Below are positions 1 to 8,934 of a stretch of 64,000 nt of DNA, one piece after another. Both the position numbers and the translations under genes were made by a program. The stretch lies in contig KB906734.1 of assembly GCA_000381585.1 (NCBI GenBank), forward strand, positions 372,001 to 436,000. The letters run 5' to 3'. Positions within the stretch are counted from its first letter, which is position 1; every line of letters starts with the position of its first letter. This stretch comes from Acidobacteriaceae bacterium KBS 83 (GTDB lineage Bacteria; Acidobacteriota; Terriglobia; Terriglobales; Acidobacteriaceae). Under the pieces are notes generated by a model. The model did not search any database and was not told where the DNA came from. It was given only the letters and a program-made list of their open reading frames with translations.

Positions 1-897
1 CGCATCCCCTATCACGAGAAGACCCTCGGCCAACTCTTCTGCGATCGCTCAGCGCGAGACATCGTCGCCATGCTCGAAGCAGAATGCCATGCCGTCGGTG
101 TCCGCATCCTCCTCCACCAGCACATCACGGAGGTGCGCCACAGCGAAGGCTTCGTCGTCCACACTCCGAACACAAACTACCGCGCGAAAACATTAGTCGT
201 CGCCACCGGCGGACTCTCCATTCCAAAGATGGGCGCCACGGATCTCGCATATCGCATCGCGGCGCAGTTCGGTCTCGTCATCGAGCCGTGTCGCCCTGCT
301 CTGGTTCCGCTCACCTGGCAAACACAGGACAGCGCGCACTACGCGGACCTCACCGGCCTCTCCACCGAGGTCATCGCATCTCAGGGCAGGACGCGCTTTC
401 GCGAAAAGCTCCTCTTCACGCATCGCGGGCTCAGCGGGCCGGCCATCCTGCAGATCTCCTCTTATTGGCAGCCGGGCGGATCCATCACCATCGACCTTGC
501 GCCGGATCAGGACTGCACCGCTCCACTTCGCGCGCAAGCTGGCGGCCGCGATGCCGCAAAGTTCCGCGCTGCGCTACGCGATGTTCTCCCGCATCGTCTC
601 GCCGACAGGTGGGCCGTACTTCATTCACCTTCTGCGTGGACCAATGCCGCGCTCCTCGAAACGGAAGATCGTCTCCATCAATGGCAGGTCATACCCGCCG
701 GCAGTGAAGGCTACGCCAAAGCCGAGGTCACAGCCGGCGGCATCTCCACCGCCGAGCTCTCCGCTCAGACCATGGAAAGCCGCCGCGTCTCCGGCCTCTA
801 CTTCATCGGTGAAGCCGTCGACGTAACAGGGCACCTCGGTGGTTACAATTTTCAGTGGGCCTGGGCCTCCGGCGCAGCCGCCGGCCGCGCCGTCTAG
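1..897 (+). CDS. BaiN/YhiN (HI0933)-family FAD-dependent oxidoreductase, 5' end missing
   Basis: The reading frame is open from the first base of the window, so the N-terminus with the FAD-binding GxGxxG lies outside. The visible part starts with HEKTLGQLFC, typical of the HI0933/BaiN family of flavoproteins. It continues with LVVATGGLSIPKMGATD (second dinucleotide-binding strand of this family), then GLSGPAILQISSYW, the family's insert domain. It ends with EVTAGGISTAEL and GLYFIGEAVDVTGHLGGYN, the C-terminal FAD-contacting segment. The stop is at 895-897. Members reduce C=C bonds or are of unknown substrate; they act in the cytoplasm. The convergent zwf gene ends 12 bp away. Family identity is firm; substrate is not known. 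Confidence 0.9.
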   Translation, partial: RIPYHEKTLGQLFCDRSARDIVAMLEAECHAVGVRILLHQHITEVRHSEGFVVHTPNTNYRAKTLVVATGGLSIPKMGATDLAYRIAAQFGLVIEPCRPALVPLTWQTQDSAHYADLTGLSTEVIASQGRTRFREKLLFTHRGLSGPAILQISSYWQPGGSITIDLAPDQDCTAPLRAQAGGRDAAKFRAALRDVLPHRLADRWAVLHSPSAWTNAALLETEDRLHQWQVIPAGSEGYAKAEVTAGGISTAELSAQTMESRRVSGLYFIGEAVDVTGHLGGYNFQWAWASGAAAGRAV

Positions 898-909
898 CGC
901 CGCTCCGCA

Positions 910-2277
910 TCAAGAAGGATTCAACCAGCCGCCATCGACCTCCGCCAGCTTCTCTGCTTCCACTGGTCCCCAGCTGCCGGCTTCGTACCCGTGAACCGGC
1001 GGCAGGTTCTTCAGCAATGGATCCAGGATGCGCCACGCCTCCTCCACATAGTCTTCGCGCGCAAAACGCGCCTGGTTGCCGACGATCGCATCTGCCAGCA
1101 GCTCCTCATAGGGCAGTATGTCTTCCGGACTAGCGTGCTGCGTCGCCATCATCTCCACCGGAGTGCCGCGAGGAATCTCGCCCGGAACGCGTACATGCGC
1201 GCCCAGCCCGATCGTCATATCCGGACTCACGCGGAACCGCACATAATTTGACGGCAATGGATCTCTGGAAAAGATATCGGGATGCCGTCGCAGCCGCGCC
1301 ACCACTTCGGTCGCCGTCGTATGCAGCGATTTGCCGGCGCGGATGTAGAACGGAACGTCCTTCCAGCGCCAGCTATTGATGCAGACCTTCAGCGCCACAT
1401 AGGTCTCCACCGTTGAACCGGGCTTCACCCCGGGTTCCTGGAGGTAGCCGTCGAACTGACCGCGCACCACCTCGCTCGGCACCAGGCATTGCACGCCCCT
1501 CAGCACTTTGGTGCGCTCATCGCGCAATGCTTCGGCCCACGAGCCGATCGGCGGCTCCATTGCAACGTTGCTCAGCAGTTGCATCAGGTGATTCTGCAGC
1601 ACATCGCGGATCGCTCCCGTCGCGTCGTAGAACGCGCCGCGCCCCTGCACGCCGAAGCTCTCCGCCATCGTGATCTGCACGCTCTCCACGTACTGGCGAT
1701 TCCAGATCGGCTCGAGGAAAGAGTTGTTGAAGCGGAAGAAGATCAGGTTCTGCACCGCGTTCTTGCCCAGGTAGTGATCGATGCGGAAGACATCCTTCTC
1801 ATCAAAGACGTTGTGCACGATCCGGTTCAGCGCCATCGCCGAATCCAGGTCATGCCCGAATGGCTTTTCGATCACCACCCGCGCGCCATTCGCGCAACCC
1901 GATTGCTTCAACTGCTCAAGCACTTCTCCGAAAAGGCTTGGCGGAATTGCCAGGTAGTGGATCGGATGCTGCGCGGTCCCCAACTGCTTGCGTACCTGTT
2001 GGAAGGTGGCAATATCGGAGTAGTCGCCGTCCACATAACACAGCCGCGCCATCAGCTTCTCGAATCCCTCCGGATCCAGCCCGCCGTGCTGCTCCACGCT
2101 GTCCTTTGCGCGCTTCTTCAGGTCATCCAGCGTCCATCCCGACTTCGCGACGCCGAGCACCGGGCCCTTCAGCTTGTCACGCTTCGCCAGCCGCTGCAGC
2201 GACGGGAAGATCTGCTTGTAGGCCAGATCGCCTGTCGCGCCAAAGAACACCAGAGCATCGGAAATCGGTTGTGTCAC
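910..2277 (-). CDS. zwf: Glucose-6-phosphate 1-dehydrogenase
   Basis: The 455-residue product matches G6PD, which oxidises glucose-6-phosphate to 6-phosphogluconolactone with reduction of NAD(P)+, the first step of the oxidative pentose phosphate pathway. GATGDLA (residues 13-19) is the nucleotide-binding turn, EKPFG is at 137-141, and RIDHYLGK (165-172) is the active-site signature with the catalytic histidine region. Length is slightly below the usual 480-510. The start is GTG, chosen because AGGAGAAGG lies just upstream. No 6-phosphogluconolactonase or gnd gene adjoins it, so it appears to be a single-gene unit divergent from the glycosyltransferase at 2458. Confidence 0.97.
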   Translation of the reverse strand: MTQPISDALVFFGATGDLAYKQIFPSLQRLAKRDKLKGPVLGVAKSGWTLDDLKKRAKDSVEQHGGLDPEGFEKLMARLCYVDGDYSDIATFQQVRKQLGTAQHPIHYLAIPPSLFGEVLEQLKQSGCANGARVVIEKPFGHDLDSAMALNRIVHNVFDEKDVFRIDHYLGKNAVQNLIFFRFNNSFLEPIWNRQYVESVQITMAESFGVQGRGAFYDATGAIRDVLQNHLMQLLSNVAMEPPIGSWAEALRDERTKVLRGVQCLVPSEVVRGQFDGYLQEPGVKPGSTVETYVALKVCINSWRWKDVPFYIRAGKSLHTTATEVVARLRRHPDIFSRDPLPSNYVRFRVSPDMTIGLGAHVRVPGEIPRGTPVEMMATQHASPEDILPYEELLADAIVGNQARFAREDYVEEAWRILDPLLKNLPPVHGYEAGSWGPVEAEKLAEVDGGWLNPS

Positions 2278-2457
2278 TTGCCTTCTCCTCGTCTCGCCTT
2301 CGCTGCGTCACAGCCAGCCGGCCTCTTATCCATGATGCCATCGGGGCATTTCGGATTCATCACGCCATCCCGCACACTACTCCGATAACAGCCAGTGCCG
2401 CGACCTGTACAATCCGTGCAACAGCTCTCCGGGCCCCGCGATTCATCCCCTCCTGCC

Positions 2458-3627
2458 ATGAGACTCCTTCACGTCATCGCCTCCATCCGCGCCGCTGGTG
2501 GTGGTCCGGCCGAGGCCGTGCGAAGTCTCTCTGCGGTGCACCTCCGCACCGGCCATTCCGTCGAAGTTGCCTCGCTTGACGACCCCGCGGATCACGAAGT
2601 CAGCAGCTTTCCGCTGCCTCTGCACGCGCTCGGTTCCGCGCGAAATACCTACTCATTTGCCCCTGCCTTCGTCCCTTGGCTGCGCCGGAACCGCACCCGC
2701 TTTGATGCCGTCATCATCAATGGCCTCTGGCAATATCACAGCTTCGGCGCATGGCGCGCTCTCCGCGGCAGCACCACTCCTTATTACGTCTTCCCCCACG
2801 GAATGCTCGATCCGTGGTTCAAACGCACCTTCCCTCTGAAGCACCTGAAGAAGTCTCTCTACTGGCCCTGGGCAGACTATCGCGTTCTGCGTGACGCGCG
2901 CGCCGTTTTGTTCACCTGCGAGAAAGAAAAACTCCTCGCCCCGGAGTCCTTCGCGCTCTTTCGCGCCAACTCCATCGTTACCGGCCTGGGCACAACACCG
3001 CCCCCGCCGGGCGTGGAGCCAACCGCCTTCCTCGATCGTTATCCGGATCTGCGTGGCAAGCGGCTCCTGCTTTTCATGGGCCGCCTGCACCCCAAGAAGG
3101 GCTGCGATCTGTTGCTGGAAGCCTTTGCCGCCACTCTGGCGAAAGATCCCGCATGGCGCCTGGTCTTCGCCGGCCCCGACGATTCCAATTGGCAGCAGAC
3201 ACTCGAAGAGAGAGCACGCGCTTTGCGCATTGCAGACCGCACCGTCTGGACCGGCATGCTCCGCGACACGCTGAAGTGGAGCGCCTTCGCCGCCGCGGAG
3301 GTCTTCGCGCTCCCCTCGCACCAGGAAAACTTCGGCATCGCCGTCGCGGAGTCGCTCGCCTGCGGTGTTCCCGTTCTCATCTCACAGGAGGTCAACATCT
3401 GGCGCGAGATCGATGCAGCAAACGCCGGCCTCGTCGCCCCGGACACTCTCGCAGGCACAACCGAACTGCTGGAACGCTGGCAGCAACTACCCGAAACGGA
3501 GCGAATTGCCATGCGACAGAATGCCCGCCAATGCTTCGAGGAACACTTCGATATCGAGCACAGCGCCGCGCGTCTGCTGGAAACGATCGAGTCCACTCTG
3601 AGTCAGCCCGCCGTCCTCAGTCCCTGA
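2458..3627 (+). CDS. Glycosyltransferase family 4 protein
   Basis: About 389 residues with a GT-B fold expected from the pattern. The N-terminus MRLLHVIASIRAAGGGPAEA has the glycine-rich acceptor-side loop of GT4 enzymes. The C-terminal half has LFMGRLHPKKGCDLLLEAF and FALPSHQENFGIAVAESLA, which contains the E-x7-E nucleotide-sugar motif, followed by CGVPVL. It probably transfers a sugar from an NDP-sugar to a lipid or polysaccharide acceptor. An in-frame ATG at 2395 would add 21 residues of atypical sequence, so 2458 is preferred. It stands alone; donor and acceptor cannot be read from sequence. Confidence 0.9.
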   Translation: MRLLHVIASIRAAGGGPAEAVRSLSAVHLRTGHSVEVASLDDPADHEVSSFPLPLHALGSARNTYSFAPAFVPWLRRNRTRFDAVIINGLWQYHSFGAWRALRGSTTPYYVFPHGMLDPWFKRTFPLKHLKKSLYWPWADYRVLRDARAVLFTCEKEKLLAPESFALFRANSIVTGLGTTPPPPGVEPTAFLDRYPDLRGKRLLLFMGRLHPKKGCDLLLEAFAATLAKDPAWRLVFAGPDDSNWQQTLEERARALRIADRTVWTGMLRDTLKWSAFAAAEVFALPSHQENFGIAVAESLACGVPVLISQEVNIWREIDAANAGLVAPDTLAGTTELLERWQQLPETERIAMRQNARQCFEEHFDIEHSAARLLETIESTLSQPAVLSP

Positions 3628-3734
3628 CTCGATGGCCCACCCATGAGCAACTGAAGGAATATTGCTGAATTGATCTTGCTGGAAATGGCCGCTATGGTTC
3701 CATCCCTTTCTCCATTTCGAATGGTGATCACAAC

Positions 3735-4538
3735 ATGACTAGATCAGGGCTCGCGTTGATAGTAATGTTCCTGTCGCTGACTGCTAGGGCCACGCTAACG
3801 GCCCAAAATGCGGCGAAACCCGTATGGACGATGGCATTCGATCGGCCCTTTCTTAGGAACCTCGGTGGATTTGCGGGAACACCAGAGCAGAATCAGTCAT
3901 GCGGGATTGCGCGCTGGGACGACTCCCACGTCCTCACTTATTCGTTATCGGCCGTTAAAAATCTTGGTGTGAGGAAATCTGGCGAGAAACGGGTAGGTGC
4001 TTGGAACTTTTCGGTCCAGATCGTCAGGACGGACAATGGGCAAGTCGATCGCTCACTGTTGATCCCCGCCTGGTCGGAGAACAGCGAACTGGCTGTGGTC
4101 GCGGGTGGCATCGCCGAAACCGATAACAATGGGCTTACTTTTTACTCACACGACTTTGAACGACTTGATCCCTCTTTTGTTTTTAACCCGATACACGAAC
4201 CCTTTACGCTGTTCAAAGACACAGTCTTTCGCGATCCGCAAAGGCTCTACGTAACAAACGATCGCAAGACATTCCTGCTAATTGACAGTTACGGGCGTCG
4301 ATCTCACGTCTTTGTTTTCAACGGAACGGATCTTAAACTGCGTTCCGACTGGCTGCTGGAAGATGCCGACTGGGATGATATTTCGATCGGAGATGAAGGT
4401 TTGCTGTACACAGGTTTTGATACGCCGACTCACGCGTACTGGACACGATTCGATGGGCATACATGGGAGTGGAACGTCCCATTGCCGGTGGACAAGCGCT
4501 GCCTTTCACCCGTCTACATCGATAAAGACAGGTGTTGA
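3735..4538 (+). CDS. Secreted protein of unknown function, N-terminal part of a frameshifted gene
   Basis: Starts with a signal-peptide-like segment (residues 1-24, ending LTAQNA). The rest has beta-rich, tryptophan-containing stretches such as GIARWDDSHVLTYSLS and LLEDADWDDISIGDEG that suggest a propeller-like or WD40-like exported protein. It stops early at 4536-4538 after YIDKDRC. The next reading frame, from 4532, continues the same style of sequence without a gap (VLNVCGSVTILTRDN). One missing base near 4530 would join them into a product of about 380 residues. Base composition is clearly less GC-rich than the flanking genes. I do not recognise the family. Confidence 0.6.
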   Translation: MTRSGLALIVMFLSLTARATLTAQNAAKPVWTMAFDRPFLRNLGGFAGTPEQNQSCGIARWDDSHVLTYSLSAVKNLGVRKSGEKRVGAWNFSVQIVRTDNGQVDRSLLIPAWSENSELAVVAGGIAETDNNGLTFYSHDFERLDPSFVFNPIHEPFTLFKDTVFRDPQRLYVTNDRKTFLLIDSYGRRSHVFVFNGTDLKLRSDWLLEDADWDDISIGDEGLLYTGFDTPTHAYWTRFDGHTWEWNVPLPVDKRCLSPVYIDKDRC

Positions 4539-4879
4539 ACGTGTGTGGATCCGTCACTATCCTGACCCGAGACAACAGTACGCTTATCTACAAAGACGCA
4601 AAGAAAGAGCGCATTCAGCCACCAGCAGTGATCTCACCTGATAAGCAACTCGCTGCGGTCTTCAAATACAGCTTCAAAGGTGGTGGCATTTGGGACACCA
4701 CCGAATACAGAACCGACATCGATCTATTGATTGTCACACTGGATGGCGACCACAAGGCTTGTGACATCCCGGTCATGCCTATGCCACGGAGTCAGTTCGC
4801 CTTTAACTTTGCCAGCAATTCCACACTTATCGTATTGAATGACGGCCGTATCTCTGCTTACAAGCGACTATGTCCTTGA
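4532..4879 (+). CDS. C-terminal part of the frameshifted secreted protein
   Basis: This 115-residue frame overlaps the end of the preceding frame by 7 bases and starts at GTG, with no ribosome-binding site of its own. Its content (SPDKQLAAVFKYSFKGGG, SNSTLIVLNDGRISAYKR) looks like the last blades of a beta-propeller. It is best read as the continuation of the gene starting at 3735 after a one-base deletion or sequencing error. It ends 5 bp before the convergent peptidase gene. Confidence 0.5.
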   Translation: MLNVCGSVTILTRDNSTLIYKDAKKERIQPPAVISPDKQLAAVFKYSFKGGGIWDTTEYRTDIDLLIVTLDGDHKACDIPVMPMPRSQFAFNFASNSTLIVLNDGRISAYKRLCP

Positions 4880-4883
4880 TGCC

Positions 4884-7148
4884 CTACCTCTTGTCCACCT
4901 GGTTCCACAGAAACGAAAGAATGTCCGTCTCATCCTGGATCTGCTGCGTCACCGACACGCCCGAGCTATGCCCGCCCTTCAGGCTGTAGTGCAGCAGGAC
5001 CGGACGATCGCTGCCTGTCGCGGCCTGCATCTCGGCCGTCATCTTCCGCGCGTGCAGCGGGTCAACCCGCGTGTCATTGTCGCCGGAAAAGAACATGATC
5101 GCCGGATACTTCGTTTCCTGCTTCACATTCTGGTATGGCGAGTAGGCGCGAATGTACGTGTAATCCGCCTCGTTGTCCGCCGAGCCGTACTCCGTCGTCC
5201 ACAGCCGCCCGAACTCGAAGTTCTGATAGCGCAGCATATCCAGCAATGGATAGCCGCACACAATCGCCCCGTATAGCTCCGGATGCTGCGTCATCGCCGC
5301 GCCCATCAGCAGGCCACCGTTCGACCGCCCCCAGATCGCCAGGTGCGCCGTGTCCGTGTACTTCTCATCGAGAAGGAAGCGTGTCGCCGCGAAGAAATCA
5401 TCGAAGACATTCTGCTTCTTCGCAAACATCCCGGCCTTGTGCCAGTCCTCGCCATACTCGCCGCCGCCGCGCAGGTTTGGCACCGCAAACCACCCGCCCT
5501 GCTCCAGCCACCACGCATACATCGGGCTCCATCCCGGCGTCATGCTGACGTTGAAGCCGCCATACCCCGTCATCAGCAACGGCGTCTTGCCATTCCGCGG
5601 CAAACCCTTCTTGCCCGCAATGAACATCGGCACCCGCGTGCCGTCCTTCGAATTCAGGAAGACCTGACGAACCTCGTAACGATCCGGATGGAACGGCACC
5701 TTCGGTTGCGCAAAGATGCTGGTGGCGCCGCTGTCGACTTCGTATCGATAAAACGTCGGCGGCACATTGAACGAGTTGAAGCTGTAGAAGCCTTCCTTCT
5801 CGAGCGGCCTTCCATATGGAACCGTCGCTGTGCCGATGCTCGGCAGCTTCAACAGCCCCTCCGGCTTCCCGTCCGGCGAGTAGATGGAGATCTCGTTCTT
5901 CACATCCACCAGCCGCTCTATGAAGAGCTTCCCACCCAACACGGTGGACTCCTCGATTACATCCTTCGCCTCCGGCACTACCGTCTGCCACTGCTGCGGC
6001 GGCGTATCCGGATCGGCACGCAGGATGCGCCGCTTCGGCGCGCCCATATCGGTCTCCACCAAAAACGTATCTGTTCCGGTGTCAATCAGGTTGAACCGGT
6101 TCTCGATCCCGTAGACCAGCGGAATCACCGGCGCATCCGGCTGCCGCAGATCTTTCAGCAGGATGTCCTCCCGCTTCGCCGGCACTCCACGGCTGATGCT
6201 CAGGATCAACCAGTGCCCGTTGTCCGAAGTGCTCACGCCGATCAGGTCCAGCTCTCCCAGCGGCTCACCCTTGTACTCCTTGCCGAAGATCATCTTGTCA
6301 GCCGACTGCTCCGTCCCGAATGCGTGCCAGTACACCAGCGTCCCCGAGTGATGAAACACCGAGTAGTACAGCCCCTTCTTGTCCGGCGAGATCTGCACCC
6401 CCATATATCGCTGGCTCGAAAGATGATCCGGCAGCTCCTTCCCCGTCGCCACTCCGATCAGGTGGACCTCCTGCTCATCCGCGCCACCCTGCCGAATGCC
6501 ATACGCTAGGAGTGAGCCGTCATTCGTCACGTCGAGCATGCCGACCGACGTGTTCTGGTCCGCGCTCAGCTTGGTCGCATCCACCAGTCGCTGATCCGCT
6601 CCGCCAACGCCGCGCCTGATGTAGATCGACCCCTGGTTCTCGTTCGCCAGCCGCTTCTTGAAGAAATACAGATCGCCGCGCTTGGTCGGCGTGGAGTAGC
6701 TCTCCACTCTTTCCAGCTTCGTCAGCTCCGCTTTGATCTCCGGCCGGATCGTTACCTGCTGCATGTAATTGTCCGTGTAGGTGTTCTGCTCGTCGATCCA
6801 CGCGCGAGTCGTCGGATCGTGCTGTTGCTCGAGCCAGCGATAGTTATCCGTGATCGTCTCGCCATGCTTCGTCTCGGTCACCGGATGTTTTGCCGTCTCC
6901 GGCGAATCGGGCAGCAGCACGCCATTGCCGCCGCGAACCTGCGACGACCCGGGCGAAGGCGTCCGCTGCACCGTAAGAACATTGTTGGCGGAGCCGTTTG
7001 TCGGGTTCGCTTCCTCGCCGCCGTGCCGATTCGCCACCTGCCCTAGGTGCGACGACGATTGCTGTTGCTGTTGCTGCGATTGCGCCATTCCAGCTCTCCC
7101 CACCCCCGTAACCAGGATCCCCACCACCATCGCCATCCGCAGCCCCAT
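4884..7148 (-). CDS. Prolyl oligopeptidase family serine peptidase (S9A), exported
   Basis: 754 residues with the S9A layout: an N-terminal seven-bladed propeller and a C-terminal alpha/beta-hydrolase domain. The nucleophile is in WGRSNGGLLMG (about Ser609). The acid is in GDNDTRVDPLHA (about Asp692) and the base in KGGHSSG (about His727); the spacing matches porcine prolyl oligopeptidase. TETKHGETITDNYRWLE near residue 90 is the family's N-terminal signature. Residues 1-22 form a signal peptide (GILVTGVGRAGMAQ), so it should act in the periplasm, cleaving short peptides after proline. After the signal comes a glutamine-rich low-complexity linker encoded by CAG/CAA repeats. GAGGAGG precedes the ATG. 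Confidence 0.95.
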   Translation of the reverse strand: MGLRMAMVVGILVTGVGRAGMAQSQQQQQQSSSHLGQVANRHGGEEANPTNGSANNVLTVQRTPSPGSSQVRGGNGVLLPDSPETAKHPVTETKHGETITDNYRWLEQQHDPTTRAWIDEQNTYTDNYMQQVTIRPEIKAELTKLERVESYSTPTKRGDLYFFKKRLANENQGSIYIRRGVGGADQRLVDATKLSADQNTSVGMLDVTNDGSLLAYGIRQGGADEQEVHLIGVATGKELPDHLSSQRYMGVQISPDKKGLYYSVFHHSGTLVYWHAFGTEQSADKMIFGKEYKGEPLGELDLIGVSTSDNGHWLILSISRGVPAKREDILLKDLRQPDAPVIPLVYGIENRFNLIDTGTDTFLVETDMGAPKRRILRADPDTPPQQWQTVVPEAKDVIEESTVLGGKLFIERLVDVKNEISIYSPDGKPEGLLKLPSIGTATVPYGRPLEKEGFYSFNSFNVPPTFYRYEVDSGATSIFAQPKVPFHPDRYEVRQVFLNSKDGTRVPMFIAGKKGLPRNGKTPLLMTGYGGFNVSMTPGWSPMYAWWLEQGGWFAVPNLRGGGEYGEDWHKAGMFAKKQNVFDDFFAATRFLLDEKYTDTAHLAIWGRSNGGLLMGAAMTQHPELYGAIVCGYPLLDMLRYQNFEFGRLWTTEYGSADNEADYTYIRAYSPYQNVKQETKYPAIMFFSGDNDTRVDPLHARKMTAEMQAATGSDRPVLLHYSLKGGHSSGVSVTQQIQDETDILSFLWNQVDKR

Positions 7149-7362
7149 CCCAGCCTCCTCTTCCCCACCTGTTCGACCCGATCACATCGACACACGGTTA
7201 TAAACCCAATCGCCAGTACAAATCGCCTGTAGAGTTCCGCGCGGCAATCCTTTTGTCACCGACAATCCGTTTCACAGAGGAGTCGTTGGCTCGGCATCCG
7301 TCACATCCCGCCTTGCAGAGAACCCTGCCGCGCCGTGACACTGACCGGAGGAGAAGATCATC

Positions 7363-8187
7363 ATGTCAACGCAGAAAGAGAAAGGCGCCCGTTTCCTCGC
7401 CTTGCATCAGCGCGAGCGCGCCTTCATCATTCCCAACCCCTGGGACGCCGGGACCGCGCGCCTGCTCGCTCACATGGGTTTCGAAGCGCTGGCCACCACC
7501 TCTGCCGGCTACGCCTTCTCCGCCGGCCTGCAGGATGGCGCCGTTGGCCGCGACGCCATGCTCAAACACGTCGCCGATATCGTCGCCGCCACCGACCTGC
7601 CTGTCAGCGCCGACCTCGAGAACGGCTTCGGCGACGCCCCCGAAGCCTGCGCCGAAACCATTCGTCTCGCCGCCGCCACCGGCCTCGCTGGCGGCTCCAT
7701 CGAGGACGTCAGACCGCGTCCCGAAGGGACGCTCTACGCCTTCGAGCACGCCGTCGACCGCGTCCGTGCCGCGGCGGAGGCCGCCCATGCCCTCCCCGCG
7801 CCATTCGTCATCACCGCGCGCGCCGAGAACTTCATCGCCGGCAATCCCGACCTCGCGGACACCATCCGCCGCCTTCAGGCTTTTCAGGAAGCCGGCGCCG
7901 AGGTGCTCTACGCACCCGGCCTCAGCACAAAAGAAGGTATCGCCGCCGTCCTCAGCTCCGTCGACCGCCCCCTCAACGTGCTCATGCCCATCGCCGGCGC
8001 GACGCTCGATCTCGCCACGCTCTCCGCCATGGGCGTCAAGCGCATCAGCGTCGGCAGCGCGCTCTCCCGCGTCGCTCTCACCGCATTCCTCCACGCCGCG
8101 GACGAGCTGCAGCAGAAAGGCACCTTCGCCTTCGGCAACGGCCTCATCCCCTACGACAAGCTGAACGAAATGTTCGCGCAACCCTAA
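7363..8187 (+). CDS. Isocitrate lyase/phosphoenolpyruvate mutase family protein
   Basis: 274 residues forming a TIM barrel of the PEP mutase/ICL superfamily. FIIPNPWDAGTARLL (21-35) is the family's first barrel strand. SADLENGFGD (82-91) and GGSIEDV (110-116) hold the Mg2+-binding and phosphonate-side residues, and ITARAENF follows. The 'KKCGH' catalytic motif of true isocitrate lyases is absent, so this is the oxaloacetate-decarboxylase/PEP-mutase-like branch; the exact substrate is unknown. GGAGGAGA precedes the ATG. It is monocistronic and divergent from the peptidase at 4884. A repeat element follows its stop. Confidence 0.9.
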   Translation: MSTQKEKGARFLALHQRERAFIIPNPWDAGTARLLAHMGFEALATTSAGYAFSAGLQDGAVGRDAMLKHVADIVAATDLPVSADLENGFGDAPEACAETIRLAAATGLAGGSIEDVRPRPEGTLYAFEHAVDRVRAAAEAAHALPAPFVITARAENFIAGNPDLADTIRRLQAFQEAGAEVLYAPGLSTKEGIAAVLSSVDRPLNVLMPIAGATLDLATLSAMGVKRISVGSALSRVALTAFLHAADELQQKGTFAFGNGLIPYDKLNEMFAQP

Positions 8188-8202
8188 GCACCCAAAACCA
8201 AC

Positions 8203-8281
8203 CTGTCATCCCGACCGGAGCGATCGGCGAAGTGGAGGGATCTGCTTTTCAACCCACGCGAATGCGTAAGGTGGGCCACTA
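8203..8281. repeat. Interspersed intergenic repeat, degenerate
   Basis: Between two convergent genes lies CTGTCATCCCGACCGGAGCG and a following GGAGGGATCTGC, the style of sequence that acidobacterial genomes carry in many intergenic copies. It is followed by an imperfect inverted repeat (CCCAC...GCGAATGCGTAAGGTGGG, about 8254-8277). The latter resembles the perfect hairpin at 10622-10649. A related text is embedded in RNase R at about 21795-21840. Function unknown; it may serve as a terminator for the convergent pair. Confidence 0.5.
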
Positions 8282-8297
8282 TCGGCGCGAAGTCCCT

Positions 8298-8834
8298 TCA
8301 GTATTGAATCGCCGAAGTAGCCGCCCGCTTCCAGAACGCAAGCGTCTCCGCCGCGATCGTCCGCCGTCCCGCCGCGCTCTCGCGCTCATACAAGGTACGC
8401 AGCGCCTCCCACAACAGCGAAGCCTCACGCTCCAGCCCCAGCACTCGCAGCGAGCGCAGAATCCGCGTCAGCCGCAGATGATTATGGTTTCCCGCATGCA
8501 GCCAGTTGCGCGATGCCGCCCTAAACCGTGGCCCCTCCACCAGCGCATCTCCCATGCGCTCAAATCCATAGAAAGTCAGCATCCGCTCAAACCCCGCGCG
8601 TAGCCGCCTCTGCATCTCGGCATCCCCGCGAACCGCCGCAATCGACTCCGCATCCAGAACCGGCGCCGACGGATTCGCGCCGCTCCGCTCCGGCAGCGGA
8701 AAGAGCCACTGGATATAGTCATGTACCATCTCCAGCCGCTCATCGTCCCATCCAGAGATCTCTTTGAGGGTCCTCCCCTCGTCATCCGTGCCGCCGCCAA
8801 AGAAGCGCCTTAGCCTGTCCGCATCGCGATCCAT
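8298..8834 (-). CDS. Opioid growth factor receptor (OGFr) conserved-domain protein
   Basis: 178 residues. HDYIQWLFPLPERSGANPSA near the N-terminus is the hallmark of the OGFr conserved region, a domain named from animals but present in scattered bacteria and fungi. The rest is alpha-helical (FERMLTFYGFERM, NHNHLRLTRILRSLR), as in other bacterial members. Biochemical role unknown; no secretion signal. A longer start at 8876 exists, but 8834 begins directly at the domain and is preceded by GAGGTG. It is divergent from murJ, with about 100 bp between starts. Confidence 0.85.
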   Translation of the reverse strand: MDRDADRLRRFFGGGTDDEGRTLKEISGWDDERLEMVHDYIQWLFPLPERSGANPSAPVLDAESIAAVRGDAEMQRRLRAGFERMLTFYGFERMGDALVEGPRFRAASRNWLHAGNHNHLRLTRILRSLRVLGLEREASLLWEALRTLYERESAAGRRTIAAETLAFWKRAATSAIQY

Positions 8835-8934
8835 AGCACACTGGAAGCACCTCGACGCCGGACAGTTGCCAGTCATGGGCCCATCTGCACACTCCCGTCA
8901 TCTTCACGTGATAGGTAAGCTAAAACAAGCAACT

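Noticed and set aside
1489-2388. Long plus-strand frame opposite zwf
   Set aside because: It is antisense to a firmly identified gene, with no family resemblance or ribosome-binding site. GC-rich DNA leaves long open antisense frames.
5283-6509. 408-codon plus-strand frame opposite the peptidase
   Set aside because: Arg/His/Leu-biased sequence typical of an antisense shadow; the minus strand carries the S9 peptidase with its full catalytic triad.
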